DNA of 64,000 nt, from NCBI GenBank assembly GCA_963727235.1, contig CAVSFZ010000011.1, forward strand, positions 1 through 64,000, given 5' to 3'. This document shows positions 52,314 through 60,979 of this stretch, one piece after another. Below the pieces are notes generated by a model. The model was not told the origin of the DNA. It saw only the letters and a program-made list of their open reading frames with translations, and searched no databases. This stretch comes from CAVPTL01 sp963727235 (GTDB taxonomy: Bacteria; Actinomycetota; Thermoleophilia; Gaiellales; JAICJC01). Positions within the stretch are counted from its first letter, which is position 1. Every line of letters starts with the position of its first letter. The position numbers and the translations under genes were made by a program.

Positions 52314-53105
52314 ATGGAAACATCATTTGTGGAGTGGATCAATCAGCTGGTGCATGCACACCCGTTGATGGCCGGCGCGGTGGTGGAGTTTTCGACGTGG
52401 GGCGTCCCGTTGTTCGGAGTACTTGCGGTCGGTTTGTGGCTGCTCTCCCCGCCGGGTGACACCACCTGGAAGCGGGCGTGTGCAGCCGGGCTTTCCGCCG
52501 CCGCCCTGGGGCTTTTGGCAAACCAGGTGATCTCTCACCTGTGGGACCGCGCGCGGCCGTATGAGGCGCACCCCAGCATCGTTCCCCTGCTGCCGCGCTC
52601 GCTCGACCCTTCGTTTCCGAGCGATCACGCGACGGCCGCGCTTTCGATCGCCTTCGGCGTCTTCTTCGTATCTCGCCGTGCCGGGTGGCTGATGCTCGTG
52701 TTCGCCGCGGTGGTTTCGGCATCCCGGGTGATGGCGGGGATGCACTACCCCACCGACGTGCTCGGCAGCCTGGTTGTGTCGGTCGCGAGCGGCTACTTCG
52801 CCGCGCGAATCGCGATGGGGCCGGTGCTGGTGCCGATGATCAACGCCTGTAGCCGAATCACCGATCCGGTGCTGGCCAGGGTGTCGCTCCTGCGCCCGGT
52901 GCGCTTGACGATCATGAGTCCTCGATTCCGCAGCGCGGTGGTGGGCGTGGTCTGCGCCGCGGTGCTCGCCCGGATTGTCCTGGCCGAGCGTGCGCACCTG
53001 CTGGACGAGATGGAGCTGACCGTCGTGGCGACGTGGCTCGCGATTGCAGTTGTGGCCGTCAGGATCAGCTCGCACCGGTTCTGGCGGGCACCGACGGCGG
53101 GGTGA
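52314..53105 (+). CDS. PAP2-family membrane phosphatase
   Basis: A 263-residue integral membrane phosphatase of the PAP2/undecaprenyl pyrophosphatase type. The three-part active site is present: DRARPYE near 75 (the K/R-x6-RP motif in reduced form), FPSDHATAA near 99, and SRVMAGMHYPTDV near 138. Six hydrophobic segments are seen. It probably dephosphorylates a lipid phosphate on the outer face. GGGGAGCGG precedes the ATG. It overlaps the next membrane gene as GTGA, making a three-gene operon. Confidence 0.9.
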   Translation: METSFVEWINQLVHAHPLMAGAVVEFSTWGVPLFGVLAVGLWLLSPPGDTTWKRACAAGLSAAALGLLANQVISHLWDRARPYEAHPSIVPLLPRSLDPSFPSDHATAALSIAFGVFFVSRRAGWLMLVFAAVVSASRVMAGMHYPTDVLGSLVVSVASGYFAARIAMGPVLVPMINACSRITDPVLARVSLLRPVRLTIMSPRFRSAVVGVVCAAVLARIVLAERAHLLDEMELTVVATWLAIAVVAVRISSHRFWRAPTAG

Positions 53106-53860
53106 GTCCGATCGCCCCGGCGGTACTCGTGCTGGTGTCGTTCCTGGCGAGCGGGGTGGAGGCAGTCGAGGCGCTCACCATCGTGCTCGCCGTCGGCCTG
53201 ACACGGGGCTGGCGGTCGACGATGGCGGGCGTGCTGGCGGCGAGCATTGCGCTGGCCGCGGTGGTTGCGGTGCTGGGCCCGGCGTTGACGGCGATTCCGA
53301 TCGATGCGCTGCGCCTGGTCGTGGGTGGGCTGCTGCTCGTGTTCGGGTTGCAGTGGCTGAGAAAAGCAATCCTGAGGGCGGGCGGCTACCGACCGCTGCA
53401 CGACGAGGACGCGATCTATCGGCGCGAGGTCGAAGCGGCTCGATCGGCGTCCAACCTTCAGCGCGCCGATCTCGATTGGTATGCGTTCACCGTGGCATTC
53501 AAAGGGGTGCTTCTGGAAGGGCTCGAGGTCGCCTTCATCGTGATCACCTTCGGAAGCAACGGCGGGAGTGTGGCGTACGCCGCTGTCGGAGCGATCGCTG
53601 CGTTGCTGCTGGTGGTCGGGGTGGGTCTGTGGGCGCGCGTGCCGCTCGCACGCGTCCCCGAGAACACCATGAAGTTCTCGGTCGGGTTGATGCTCGTTAC
53701 CTACGGGTCGTTCTGGGCGGCCGAGGGCGCCGGTGGGGATTGGCCCGGCGGAGACGTCTTCCTGGTCGCGCTGCTGGTGCTCTACACCGTGAGCGCGTGG
53801 CTGATGGTGCGCGCGTTGTCCGCGCGAGCCGCGCACGTGGTCGGAGCGGTACAGCCATGA
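53102..53860 (+). CDS. FTR1/COG4280-like membrane protein
   Basis: A 252-residue membrane protein with about seven hydrophobic segments. Two similar acidic motifs lie inside membrane helices: GVEAVEALTIVLAVG near residue 18 and LLEGLEVAFIVITFG near 138. The E-x-x-E pattern recalls the REGLE motif of FTR1 iron permeases and of internal-duplication transporters, so metal transport is possible, but the first Arg is missing. A soluble loop (about 95-125) separates the halves. GTG 53102 overlaps the PAP2 stop. The function is not established. Confidence 0.75.
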   Translation: MSPIAPAVLVLVSFLASGVEAVEALTIVLAVGLTRGWRSTMAGVLAASIALAAVVAVLGPALTAIPIDALRLVVGGLLLVFGLQWLRKAILRAGGYRPLHDEDAIYRREVEAARSASNLQRADLDWYAFTVAFKGVLLEGLEVAFIVITFGSNGGSVAYAAVGAIAALLLVVGVGLWARVPLARVPENTMKFSVGLMLVTYGSFWAAEGAGGDWPGGDVFLVALLVLYTVSAWLMVRALSARAAHVVGAVQP

Positions 53861-54066
53861 GGGGCGTGGTTGGGTTTGCCAGGTTCCTCTACCGGTTCGT
53901 TGTTGGAGACGACGCGGCCGTCGCGGCCGGTGTGCTCGTGGCCATTGCCGCCACGGCGGTGTTGGAACACGCGGGCCTGGAGGGGTACTGGATTCTGCCG
54001 CCGGTCGTGGTCAGCCTGCTGGCCATGTCGATCTGGCGGGAAAACCGCGAGGCCAAACGGCTGTAA
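53857..54066 (+). CDS. Small two-helix membrane protein
   Basis: A 69-residue protein with two hydrophobic segments (about 19-35 and 44-60) and a charged C-terminus (WRENREAKRL). It overlaps the FTR1-like gene as ATGA and is probably the last gene of the PAP2 operon, perhaps an accessory subunit. No family is recognised. A long hairpin follows. Confidence 0.68.
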   Translation: MRGVVGFARFLYRFVVGDDAAVAAGVLVAIAATAVLEHAGLEGYWILPPVVVSLLAMSIWRENREAKRL

Positions 54067-54073
54067 CCACGTG

Positions 54074-54123
54074 CGGTCGGGTGGCCTTGGTGTGCTTTGG
54101 GAAGGACCTCGACCACCCGACCG
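54074..54123 (+). terminator. Long-loop hairpin after the PAP2 operon
   Basis: Perfect 11-bp arms (CGGTCGGGTGG at 54074-54084 and its complement at 54113-54123) enclose a 28-base loop, starting seven bases after the last stop. No U-tract follows. The rest of the 322-base gap to 54388 holds box C and the promoter below; between 54124 and 54319 I see nothing definite. Confidence 0.45.
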
Positions 54124-54319
54124 GGGTGTCCACGGTCGCTGTTGCTACGCGGGGGTAGGTACGGCGCCGGGCTGTGATTGTTCCATGCCGGTTGTGAGAA
54201 AACCGTGAAGCGGCAGGGCAACAGGGTTTGTTGCATAACTCCCCAACAACTGGCCGAGCGGCCACCGTTTCGGCTCTGAGCAGGTGGCCGCCCGAGAAAC
54301 CAAATGTACATAACGATTT

Positions 54320-54340
54320 ATGAAAGAACTCTGAGATTTG
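54320..54340. promoter_or_regulatory. TGAGA direct-repeat box C
   Basis: TGAAA at 54321-54325 and TGAGA at 54332-54336, 11 bases apart, followed by TTTG. It stands 17 bases upstream of the -35 of the second FN3-phosphoesterase gene, a position suited to an activator. Confidence 0.5.
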
Positions 54341-54353
54341 TAAGCTCGCGGAC

Positions 54354-54382
54354 TTGACATTTTCCAGTCCACATGCTGTAGT
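54354..54382 (+). promoter_or_regulatory. Promoter of the second FN3-phosphoesterase
   Basis: A perfect -35 TTGACA (54354-54359), 17-base spacer, and -10 TGTAGT (54377-54382). The GTG start at 54389 is six bases beyond the -10, so the transcript should be leaderless. Confidence 0.7.
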
Positions 54383-54388
54383 GCAACC

Positions 54389-56290
54389 GTGCGTATCGCC
54401 ACAAACGCTCGCAGGCTCTCGTCTGTTCTCCTCGTTGCTCTGGCCGTCACCTCTGCAACCGGCGCGATCACGGCGTCGATCGCCGTGGCGGCGACAAACG
54501 CGATCTCCAACGGCACCTTCGAGGGCTCTGGCGCGGGATCCACCAGCGGGTGGGGCGGGAGCAGCGGCACGCTCAGCGTGGTGGCGGGGAACGGTGGTGG
54601 TCACGCCGCCCAGTTGACCGCCAACGCAGGCGCAACCCAGACCTACGCCTACACGACCTCCAAGCCGGTCACCAACGCCGTGGCCGGCACCACGTACCAC
54701 TTGGACGGACAGGTGCAGAGCGCCACGCCCGGCCAGAGCGTGTGCCTGGTGCTGAAGGAGCTCAAGGCCGGCACGCAGACGTCGGTGGGAAGCGCACAGA
54801 ACTGCACCACGGCGACCTCGGCATGGCAGAACTTCCCGACCGTGACCTACTCGGTCAAGACCGGCGGCGACTCGCTCACGGTGAACATCCTCGAGAAGCC
54901 TGCGATCACCGGCGCAACGTACTCGTTCGACAACCTCGTGCTGGCGGCAGGTACCGCCCCACCGCCGGACCAGACCCCGCCCGACGTGCCCACAGGCGTG
55001 ACCGCCGTGGCCAACAGTGCCACGTCGGTGACCGTCTCGTGGGCGGCGAGCTTCGACGCCGTCGGGACTGTGGGCTACCACGTCTATAGGAACGGTTCCA
55101 ACACGTCGATCCAGACCGTGACCGGCGGAGCGACATCATGGACCGATACCAGCGTGCTGCCGAACAGCACCTACACGTACACCGTCGATGCCTTCGACGC
55201 CGTGCCCAACACCTCGTCGCAGTCGCAGGCGTCCGCTCCCGTGACCACACCCTCGCCGGCGCCCGACACCACGCCACCCGACGTGCCCACAGGCGTGAAA
55301 GCCGTCGCCAACAGCCCGACCTCGGTGACCGTGTCGTGGGCCGCCAGCTTCGACGCAGTCGGCACGGTCGGGTACGACGTCTATCGCGACGGCTCGACCA
55401 CGGCTATTCAGACAGTCACCGGCGGGGCGACGTCGTGGACAGACACCACCGTTCAGCCCAACACCTCGTACTCCTACACCGTCGATGCGTTCGACGCGGT
55501 GCCGAACACCTCGGACCCGTCGGCGGCCGCCCAGGTCACCACCCCCCAGAGCGGCGGGAGCGGGGGCGGGCCGTCGCATCCGATCATCGTGATCATGATG
55601 GAGAACAAGCACTACGCGGACATCGTGGGCAACTCCGCAGCCCCGTACATTCAGACGCTGCTGGCCAAGGGCACGAACTTCACGAACTATCAGGCCCAAC
55701 CGGGGAGCCTGCCCGACTATCTGCTCAACACCAGCGGGCTGAACGGCTCGACCAGCGGCTCGGACAACATCTTCCACCAGCTTCAGGTCAAGGGCGTCAG
55801 CTGGGGTGAATACCTGGAGTCGATGCCAAGCACCTGCTACACCGGCGGGGATACCGGCTCGTACAAGAAGGCCCACAACCCGGCCGTGTACTACAACGAC
55901 ATCACGTCCAGCCCGACCGCGTGTGCCAACGTGCTGCCGTTCACGTCGTTCTCGACCTCGAACCTGCGCGCGTTCTCCTACGTCGTCCCCAATCTGGCCG
56001 ATGACATGCACGATGGTGCCACTCGCACCGCGCAGATCCAGGCCGGCGACGCGTGGCTGGCCGCGCACATGCCCGCCATGCTCAGCGCCGGCGCCGAGGT
56101 GATCCTGACCTGGGACGAGGGAAGTAAGGCCGATGAGCACGTCGCCACCATCGGGGTGGGCGGTTCCTTCGCCGCCGGCGCCACGGATTCTCACCTCTAC
56201 ACCCATCCGGGATTGCTCGCCGGGCTGGAAGACGCTTGGAGCCTGCCGCGCTTGAACGGCGCCCAGACGGCAGCTCCGTTCCCAATCTAG
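54389..56290 (+). CDS. Secreted phosphoesterase with jelly-roll and two FN3 domains (paralogue)
   Basis: A 633-residue paralogue of the enzyme at 48-50 kb with the same order: signal peptide (about 1-34), jelly-roll (NGTFEGSG start, about 38-190), two FN3 domains (about 195-385, similar but not identical at DNA level), and phosphoesterase domain (about 395-633) with VIMMENKHYADIVG, GSLPDYLLNTSG and LTWDEGSKADE. The nucleophile segment has GSLPDY instead of HPSLPNY. It is exported and probably acts on extracellular phosphate esters. GTG 54389 is fixed by the promoter. An operator-like box lies upstream. Confidence 0.85.
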   Translation: MRIATNARRLSSVLLVALAVTSATGAITASIAVAATNAISNGTFEGSGAGSTSGWGGSSGTLSVVAGNGGGHAAQLTANAGATQTYAYTTSKPVTNAVAGTTYHLDGQVQSATPGQSVCLVLKELKAGTQTSVGSAQNCTTATSAWQNFPTVTYSVKTGGDSLTVNILEKPAITGATYSFDNLVLAAGTAPPPDQTPPDVPTGVTAVANSATSVTVSWAASFDAVGTVGYHVYRNGSNTSIQTVTGGATSWTDTSVLPNSTYTYTVDAFDAVPNTSSQSQASAPVTTPSPAPDTTPPDVPTGVKAVANSPTSVTVSWAASFDAVGTVGYDVYRDGSTTAIQTVTGGATSWTDTTVQPNTSYSYTVDAFDAVPNTSDPSAAAQVTTPQSGGSGGGPSHPIIVIMMENKHYADIVGNSAAPYIQTLLAKGTNFTNYQAQPGSLPDYLLNTSGLNGSTSGSDNIFHQLQVKGVSWGEYLESMPSTCYTGGDTGSYKKAHNPAVYYNDITSSPTACANVLPFTSFSTSNLRAFSYVVPNLADDMHDGATRTAQIQAGDAWLAAHMPAMLSAGAEVILTWDEGSKADEHVATIGVGGSFAAGATDSHLYTHPGLLAGLEDAWSLPRLNGAQTAAPFPI

Positions 56291-56315
56291 AAGCGGCGTT
56301 ATAGTCGTATGGGTC

Positions 56316-57056
56316 GTGCCGCGAGCCCTCGTAACAGGCGGAAATTCGGGAATCGGATCCGCCACAGCCGATCTGCTGGCCCAGCGCGGGGTGGATGTCT
56401 GGATCACCTTCGGCGGGCGCAGGGAACTCGCCGAGCAGGTCGTGAGTGCGTGCCGGGAGCGGGGGGTGGAGGCGCGGATGTCGCAGCTCGACGTGCGCGA
56501 TCCGGCGTCGATCGACGGGCTGGTGGCCGAGGTGGCCGAGGCCTGGGGCGAGCTCTCGATTCTGATCAACAACGCCGGCATCTGCCCCTACACGCCGCCC
56601 GACGACATCACTGTCGATGAGTGGGATGCGGTGCTGGAAACCAACGCCCGGGGGACGTTCCTGATGACCCGGGCGGCGCTCCCGCTGCTGCGCGCTGCAG
56701 CCGGAGACCGGTCGGTGGTCAACATCTCGTCAATCGCGGGGCAGACCGGCGGATACACCACCAGCGTCCACTATGCGGCCAGCAAGGGCGCGATCCTGGC
56801 GATCACCCGCTCCGACGCCCGCCGCCTGGCCGGCGAAGGGATCCGGGTGAACGCGGTCACCCCCGGGCCGATCGATACGTCCATCACCGACAAGCTCCAC
56901 CCCGACGCTCGCGAACGGATGGCCACGGGCGCCCCGATGGGACGTTTTGGCCGTCCCGAGGAGGTCGCTCCTGCGATCGTGCTGCTGGCGATGCCGGACT
57001 CGTCGTTCACCACCGGCGCGACCTACGACGTCAACGGCGGGGTTCGCATCGACTGA
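56316..57056 (+). CDS. SDR-family oxidoreductase (FabG-like)
   Basis: A 246-residue NAD(P)-dependent short-chain dehydrogenase. Cofactor motif TGGNSGIG at 7-14, NNAGI near 85, catalytic Ser in NISSIAG near 132 and YAASK near 150, with the usual PGPIDT segment near 181. TATAGT lies ten bases before the GTG start. It converges with the epimerase-like gene, overlapping it by 26 bases. It could be part of the neighbouring catabolic set, but this is by position only. Confidence 0.88.
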   Translation: MPRALVTGGNSGIGSATADLLAQRGVDVWITFGGRRELAEQVVSACRERGVEARMSQLDVRDPASIDGLVAEVAEAWGELSILINNAGICPYTPPDDITVDEWDAVLETNARGTFLMTRAALPLLRAAAGDRSVVNISSIAGQTGGYTTSVHYAASKGAILAITRSDARRLAGEGIRVNAVTPGPIDTSITDKLHPDARERMATGAPMGRFGRPEEVAPAIVLLAMPDSSFTTGATYDVNGGVRID

Positions 57057-58053
57057 GCGTCATGCCCACCTCGACCTGTGCACTTTCGCCCGGTGCGAGG
57101 GTGCGGTGGGTCTTGGTGGTTGCGATCACGCCTCCCAACCCGGCCCCCGGGTAGCTGGTGCACGGCTCGATCGCAATCACATACGCGCGGCCGTACCAGG
57201 GCCAGCCGACCTCCCCTCGGAGCTCCTGCCACACCCATGCATACGGGAACACCTCCAACGGCCAGCTGAGCGTGCAGGCCAGGCCCAGCCGCGGATTCTC
57301 GATGGTGGCCTCCCCGGATGTGAACCCCGACAGGTAGCCGACCAGGCTGCGCCGCTGATCGGACGGCGGCAGAACCGAGAGGTCGAGGTCGCTGCCGTCG
57401 CGATCGGTCACCACCGGCCAGCGGTGGCTGCTGCCCAACACCAACGGGTTCCATCGGGCGTCGATCTCGGGGTCGGCCACCAGTGACGTGGCCGAGGTGG
57501 TGATGCGCACCCCCGGCTCGATCAGCGGCGCACCGAACGACGGGTGGTGACACCACATGTACTCGACCGGCGAGGCGCCCTCGTTGGTGATCCGCTCGTC
57601 CACCACCACCCCCGAGCCGTCAGCCGACAGCCGCACCTCTCGTTCGATCCAAAACGGCGTGTCGATCAGTCGCACGTCCAGCGCCACACAGGCATCACCG
57701 CCTGCCGTGCGCGCCTCCCGCCATGACCAGCCGCGCATGCAGGCCTCGCCGTGATACGGGTGGGTGATTCCGCCGTGCTCCGACGGCCCGCCGCCGGAGG
57801 GAAGGAGCACCTGCCAGCCGCCGGCATACCGGTTGACCCACGCCGTGATCGAGTCGCCCGCATTGGTGGGGCCGTGCCGCTGGAGCCCCCAGGGCGTCTT
57901 CCACAGCACGTCGACTCCGGTGCGGAGGTCCTGCACCGAGTAGATGTCCCCACCGAGTCCGGGGAGCATCGTCACCCGGACGCGGTCGTTGGCGAGCACC
58001 ACGGCGTGGTGGGTTCCCGCCAAGAGCGCGGTTTGGACAGTCGCCTCAGCCAT
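57031..58053 (-). CDS. Aldose 1-epimerase-like protein
   Basis: A 340-residue beta-sandwich protein of the galactose mutarotase-like (aldose 1-epimerase/DUF4432) group. MLPGLGGDIYSVQDLRTGVDVLW near residue 29, EHGGITHPYHGEA near 92, MWCHHPSFGAPL near 167 and YVIAIEPCTSYPG near 293 give the typical His and Glu placements. It likely binds a sugar or sugar acid. It is last in the leftward operon, and its start overlaps the upstream MBL-fold gene by eight bases. Confidence 0.8.
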   Translation of the reverse strand: MAEATVQTALLAGTHHAVVLANDRVRVTMLPGLGGDIYSVQDLRTGVDVLWKTPWGLQRHGPTNAGDSITAWVNRYAGGWQVLLPSGGGPSEHGGITHPYHGEACMRGWSWREARTAGGDACVALDVRLIDTPFWIEREVRLSADGSGVVVDERITNEGASPVEYMWCHHPSFGAPLIEPGVRITTSATSLVADPEIDARWNPLVLGSSHRWPVVTDRDGSDLDLSVLPPSDQRRSLVGYLSGFTSGEATIENPRLGLACTLSWPLEVFPYAWVWQELRGEVGWPWYGRAYVIAIEPCTSYPGAGLGGVIATTKTHRTLAPGESAQVEVGMTLSRCEPRR

Positions 58054-59005
58054 CGCCGGTCACACGTACGAAGGTGGCGGGAATCCCGGGAAGCCGCTTC
58101 ACCCGGCCGCGGGCTTGGAGGTCTTCGAGGTGGCCGACCACCGGCCCGGCGAGTGTGATGTCCATGGCGCACGGCCAGGATCTCACGCTGGGAGCCACCA
58201 GGTCGATCAGCTCACGCACGGTGAGCGGGGCCGAGTGCTCCAGGGCATCCACCACCGACGCCTCGAGGGCGTTCACGAACGACTCGGTGGTGTCGAGGAA
58301 CTCGCTCACCTGGGAGGCTCCCTCGGCCACCGGGAAATGCGACCCCAGCAGCAGCTCAGGTACCGGGTCGCGCAGCTTGGCGATCGTCGCCCGGTACTCA
58401 GCCACGTGGCGGTAGGTCGGTGCGTGCACGGGGTTGCCCGCGGCATCCGGGGTTGCCGCTCCGAGCACGGCATCGGCCACGATCGCCGTGCGGGTTGCCG
58501 GATCGAACACGGTCAGGTGTCCGCGGGTGTGCCCCGGGGTGTGCACGAGCTCCACCGCGCGTCCACCCAGATCGACCGTCGCGGGCGGCGTGATCGCAGA
58601 GTCGACGCGGCCTCCGTCGTCGTTTTGGCGCACCCATGAGCAGAACTCCTCGTCCTCGTCGATGTCGTGTTCGTGTCGGAACTCCCGGTAGCGGTGATCG
58701 ATCAGGTCCTCGACCGAGTCGATCCACAGCCGATCGGCTTGGGAACACACCACCTGTGCTCCCGGGGCGATCGCTCGCATGGCGGTGATCCCGCCGCAGT
58801 GATCGACGTCGGCATGCGAGATGACCACGTGTGAGATCTCGACCCCCAGATCCGGCGCCAGCCTGCCGACCGTCGCCGCGGGTGACCCGGCGACGCCGGT
58901 GTCCACCACCAGCGCGGACGCCTCGCCCACCACCACGAAGATGCACACATACTGCTCGCCGAGCGGCGCCTCGAGCCGGTGCACTCCCGCCGCGACCTGG
59001 CTCAT
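58046..59005 (-). CDS. MBL-fold metallohydrolase
   Basis: A 319-residue metallo-beta-lactamase-fold hydrolase. The metal site reads SHADVDHCGG (His64, Asp66, Asp68, His69); the usual first pair HxH is replaced by H-A-D. HTPGHTRGHL near 155 and GSHFP near 222 supply later ligands. A winged-helix-like C-terminal tail (about 255-319) resembles LACTB2-type proteins. It may act as a lactonase or thioesterase in the pathway. It overlaps the enolase-superfamily gene as ATGA. Confidence 0.85.
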   Translation of the reverse strand: MSQVAAGVHRLEAPLGEQYVCIFVVVGEASALVVDTGVAGSPAATVGRLAPDLGVEISHVVISHADVDHCGGITAMRAIAPGAQVVCSQADRLWIDSVEDLIDHRYREFRHEHDIDEDEEFCSWVRQNDDGGRVDSAITPPATVDLGGRAVELVHTPGHTRGHLTVFDPATRTAIVADAVLGAATPDAAGNPVHAPTYRHVAEYRATIAKLRDPVPELLLGSHFPVAEGASQVSEFLDTTESFVNALEASVVDALEHSAPLTVRELIDLVAPSVRSWPCAMDITLAGPVVGHLEDLQARGRVKRLPGIPATFVRVTGDG

Positions 59006-60117
59006 AGCACCGGGGTGGGCGACATCGAGAAGCGCTCCCAGTCCAGCTCGAACCCCAGCCCCGGCCGGTCGCCGATCACCGCCGAGCCCGCAGAGAAGAC
59101 CGGCCCGCCGGAGATCAGCCGGTCGGCCGGATCCAGCGGGTTGCCACCGGGGAGATCGCGCTCGAACGACTCGATCAAGGCTCCCGAGGCCGCCGCCACG
59201 TGCGCGCTCATCTCGGGGTACACGTGGAACGAGACCTCGACTCCGTGGCGCTCGGCCAGCTGCAGAACCTCGCGGGCGGGGGTGACGCCCCCGATGCAGA
59301 CGAGATCCAGCCGCAGCACGTCCAGCGCCGATGCCCGCAGCAGGTCGCGGTACACCGCTATCGAGCTGAGCTCGTCACCCGCCCCGATCCGCTGGGGAAT
59401 CGCGTCACCGAGCGCGCGGTAGCCGTCGATGTCCTCGGGCACGAGCGGATCCTCGAGCCAGGCCAGCTCCGGCGCATCCCACAGTGCCACCTCGGCGGCG
59501 GCGGAGGCGGCGTCCGTCCAGGCATAGCCGGCGTCGACCACGAGACCTGTCGCGGCAGGAAGGGGTGCTTTCAGCAGGTCGAACAGCCGGGCCATGCGGG
59601 CCGGGTCGGGGTCGCGGGCGATCTTCACCAGGCGATGGCCGGCGGCGGCGTTTCGCAGCACGTCTGCGGCCAGCGACTCGGGTGTTCGGTCAGGGGTGGG
59701 GTAGGCGGCCACCGACATCACCGGCAGCCGGCCGTGCTCGGCCCCCAGCAGCCTCCACAGCGGCACGCCGTGGCGCTGGGCGGCGACGTCCCACAGGGCG
59801 ATGTCCACCAATCCCACCGCCCGTACCACCAGCCCCACCCGGCCGGGCATGATTGTGGCCCGGGACGCCTGACGCCATGCCGCCTCCGGATCGGCGCTGT
59901 CGCTGCCGATCAGCGCCGGGGAGACCAGCTGCTGTACGCAGGCGGCGACCGGCGCTTCGCGGGTGAGGCAGTAGGCCCGCCCCGACAGCCCCTGTTCGGT
60001 GGTGACTCGGACGGCGGCGTACTCTCGCGAGCGGATCTCGCCGGAGGCAATCCGGATCGGCACGGGCAGGTCGAGCCGGGCGGTGCCCACCTCGATGGCG
60101 GCGATCGGGTCGATCAC
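59002..60117 (-). CDS. Enolase superfamily enzyme (mandelate racemase/muconate lactonizing type)
   Basis: A 371-residue enzyme abstracting a proton alpha to a carboxylate. The capping domain is N-terminal; the barrel has a basic Lys in LVKIARDPD near 158, metal ligands in VVDAGYAW near 193, LEDPLVPED near 219 and GAGDELSS near 244, and a His in SFHVYPEMSAHV near 299, the mandelate-racemase-type general base. It may be a sugar-acid dehydratase or racemase. It overlaps both neighbours by four bases within a tight operon. Confidence 0.88.
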   Translation of the reverse strand: MIDPIAAIEVGTARLDLPVPIRIASGEIRSREYAAVRVTTEQGLSGRAYCLTREAPVAACVQQLVSPALIGSDSADPEAAWRQASRATIMPGRVGLVVRAVGLVDIALWDVAAQRHGVPLWRLLGAEHGRLPVMSVAAYPTPDRTPESLAADVLRNAAAGHRLVKIARDPDPARMARLFDLLKAPLPAATGLVVDAGYAWTDAASAAAEVALWDAPELAWLEDPLVPEDIDGYRALGDAIPQRIGAGDELSSIAVYRDLLRASALDVLRLDLVCIGGVTPAREVLQLAERHGVEVSFHVYPEMSAHVAAASGALIESFERDLPGGNPLDPADRLISGGPVFSAGSAVIGDRPGLGFELDWERFSMSPTPVL

Positions 60118-60884
60118 GGAGGCGGATCCAGTGCGGTGGTGGGGATGCCGTAGTCACTCAGGAAGCCGCCGTCGGCGTACAGCACCTGGCCGGTGATGTA
60201 GGAGGCTTCGGGCGAGGCGAGGAAGCTGACGGTGGCCGCGATCTCGTCGGCGCCGGCCGCCCGTCGCATCGGGATCCGGCCCATCACGGCGGCTTCGTCC
60301 AGTTCCCCGCTGGCGAGCCCTTCCCGGAACACGCCGGTGTCGACGTAGCCGGGGCCGACCGCGTTTACCCGCACGCCCCGCTCGGCCCATTCCACCGCGG
60401 CGGTGCGGGTGAGTGAGACGATCGCGGCTTTGGTGGCCGCGTAGGGAGCGCGGCCGGGGGCGCCGCGGGCGGCCGCCACCGATGCGATGTTCACGATCGA
60501 GCCGGCGCCCTCGGCCAGCATGATCCGGCCGGCGGCCTGGAGGCAGTTGAACGTGCCGTGCAGGTTGACGTCGACGACCGCCGACCATGTCTCCCAGCTG
60601 AGCGTCTCGGTGCGGCCGTGAATCTGGATCCCGGCATTGTCGACCAGCAGATCCAGTCCGCCCGCGCTGCTTCGGATATCGGTGAACACCTGGTCGACCT
60701 GCTCGCGGTCGCGGATGTCGAGGTTTCGGTAGTCGACGCCGGTCGCCTCGCCGGCGGTCTCGCCGGGGTCGATGTCGGCGGCCACCGTCGTCCATCCCTC
60801 CGCGGCCAGCCGTGAGGCGATGGCCCAGCCGATCCCGGAGGCACCCCCGGTGACGACTGCGATGCGAGCCCTGTTGGGGGTCAT
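60114..60884 (-). CDS. SDR-family oxidoreductase
   Basis: A 256-residue short-chain dehydrogenase, first gene of the leftward catabolic operon. Cofactor motif TGGASGIG near 12, NNAGI-like DNAGIQIHG near 86, Ser in NIASVAAA near 133, YAATK near 152, and PGYVDTG near 183. GAGAGGAG lies before the ATG at 60884 and fixes the start; the frame upstream is not coding. It probably oxidises or reduces a hydroxy-acid or sugar intermediate. Confidence 0.9.
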   Translation of the reverse strand: MTPNRARIAVVTGGASGIGWAIASRLAAEGWTTVAADIDPGETAGEATGVDYRNLDIRDREQVDQVFTDIRSSAGGLDLLVDNAGIQIHGRTETLSWETWSAVVDVNLHGTFNCLQAAGRIMLAEGAGSIVNIASVAAARGAPGRAPYAATKAAIVSLTRTAAVEWAERGVRVNAVGPGYVDTGVFREGLASGELDEAAVMGRIPMRRAAGADEIAATVSFLASPEASYITGQVLYADGGFLSDYGIPTTALDPPP

Positions 60885-60916
60885 GGATCTCCTCTCGAAG
60901 CCGGTGTTTTCGGCCC

Positions 60917-60967
60917 TTGACCGCTCCCGGATTTCGCTATAGTATCTAGCGCCATGCTTGGTGGCAA
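60917..60967. promoter_or_regulatory. Overlapping divergent promoters with palindromic operator
   Basis: Rightward: TTGACC (60917-60922), 17-base spacer, TAGTAT (60940-60945). Leftward: TTGCCA (60967-60962), 17-base spacer, TACTAT (60944-60939). Both -10 elements lie within the palindrome CGCTA-N7-TAGCG at 60935-60951, a good operator candidate for the adjacent GntR-family regulator, able to block both operons at once. Confidence 0.65.
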
Positions 60968-60979
60968 CCCAACCGTGGT

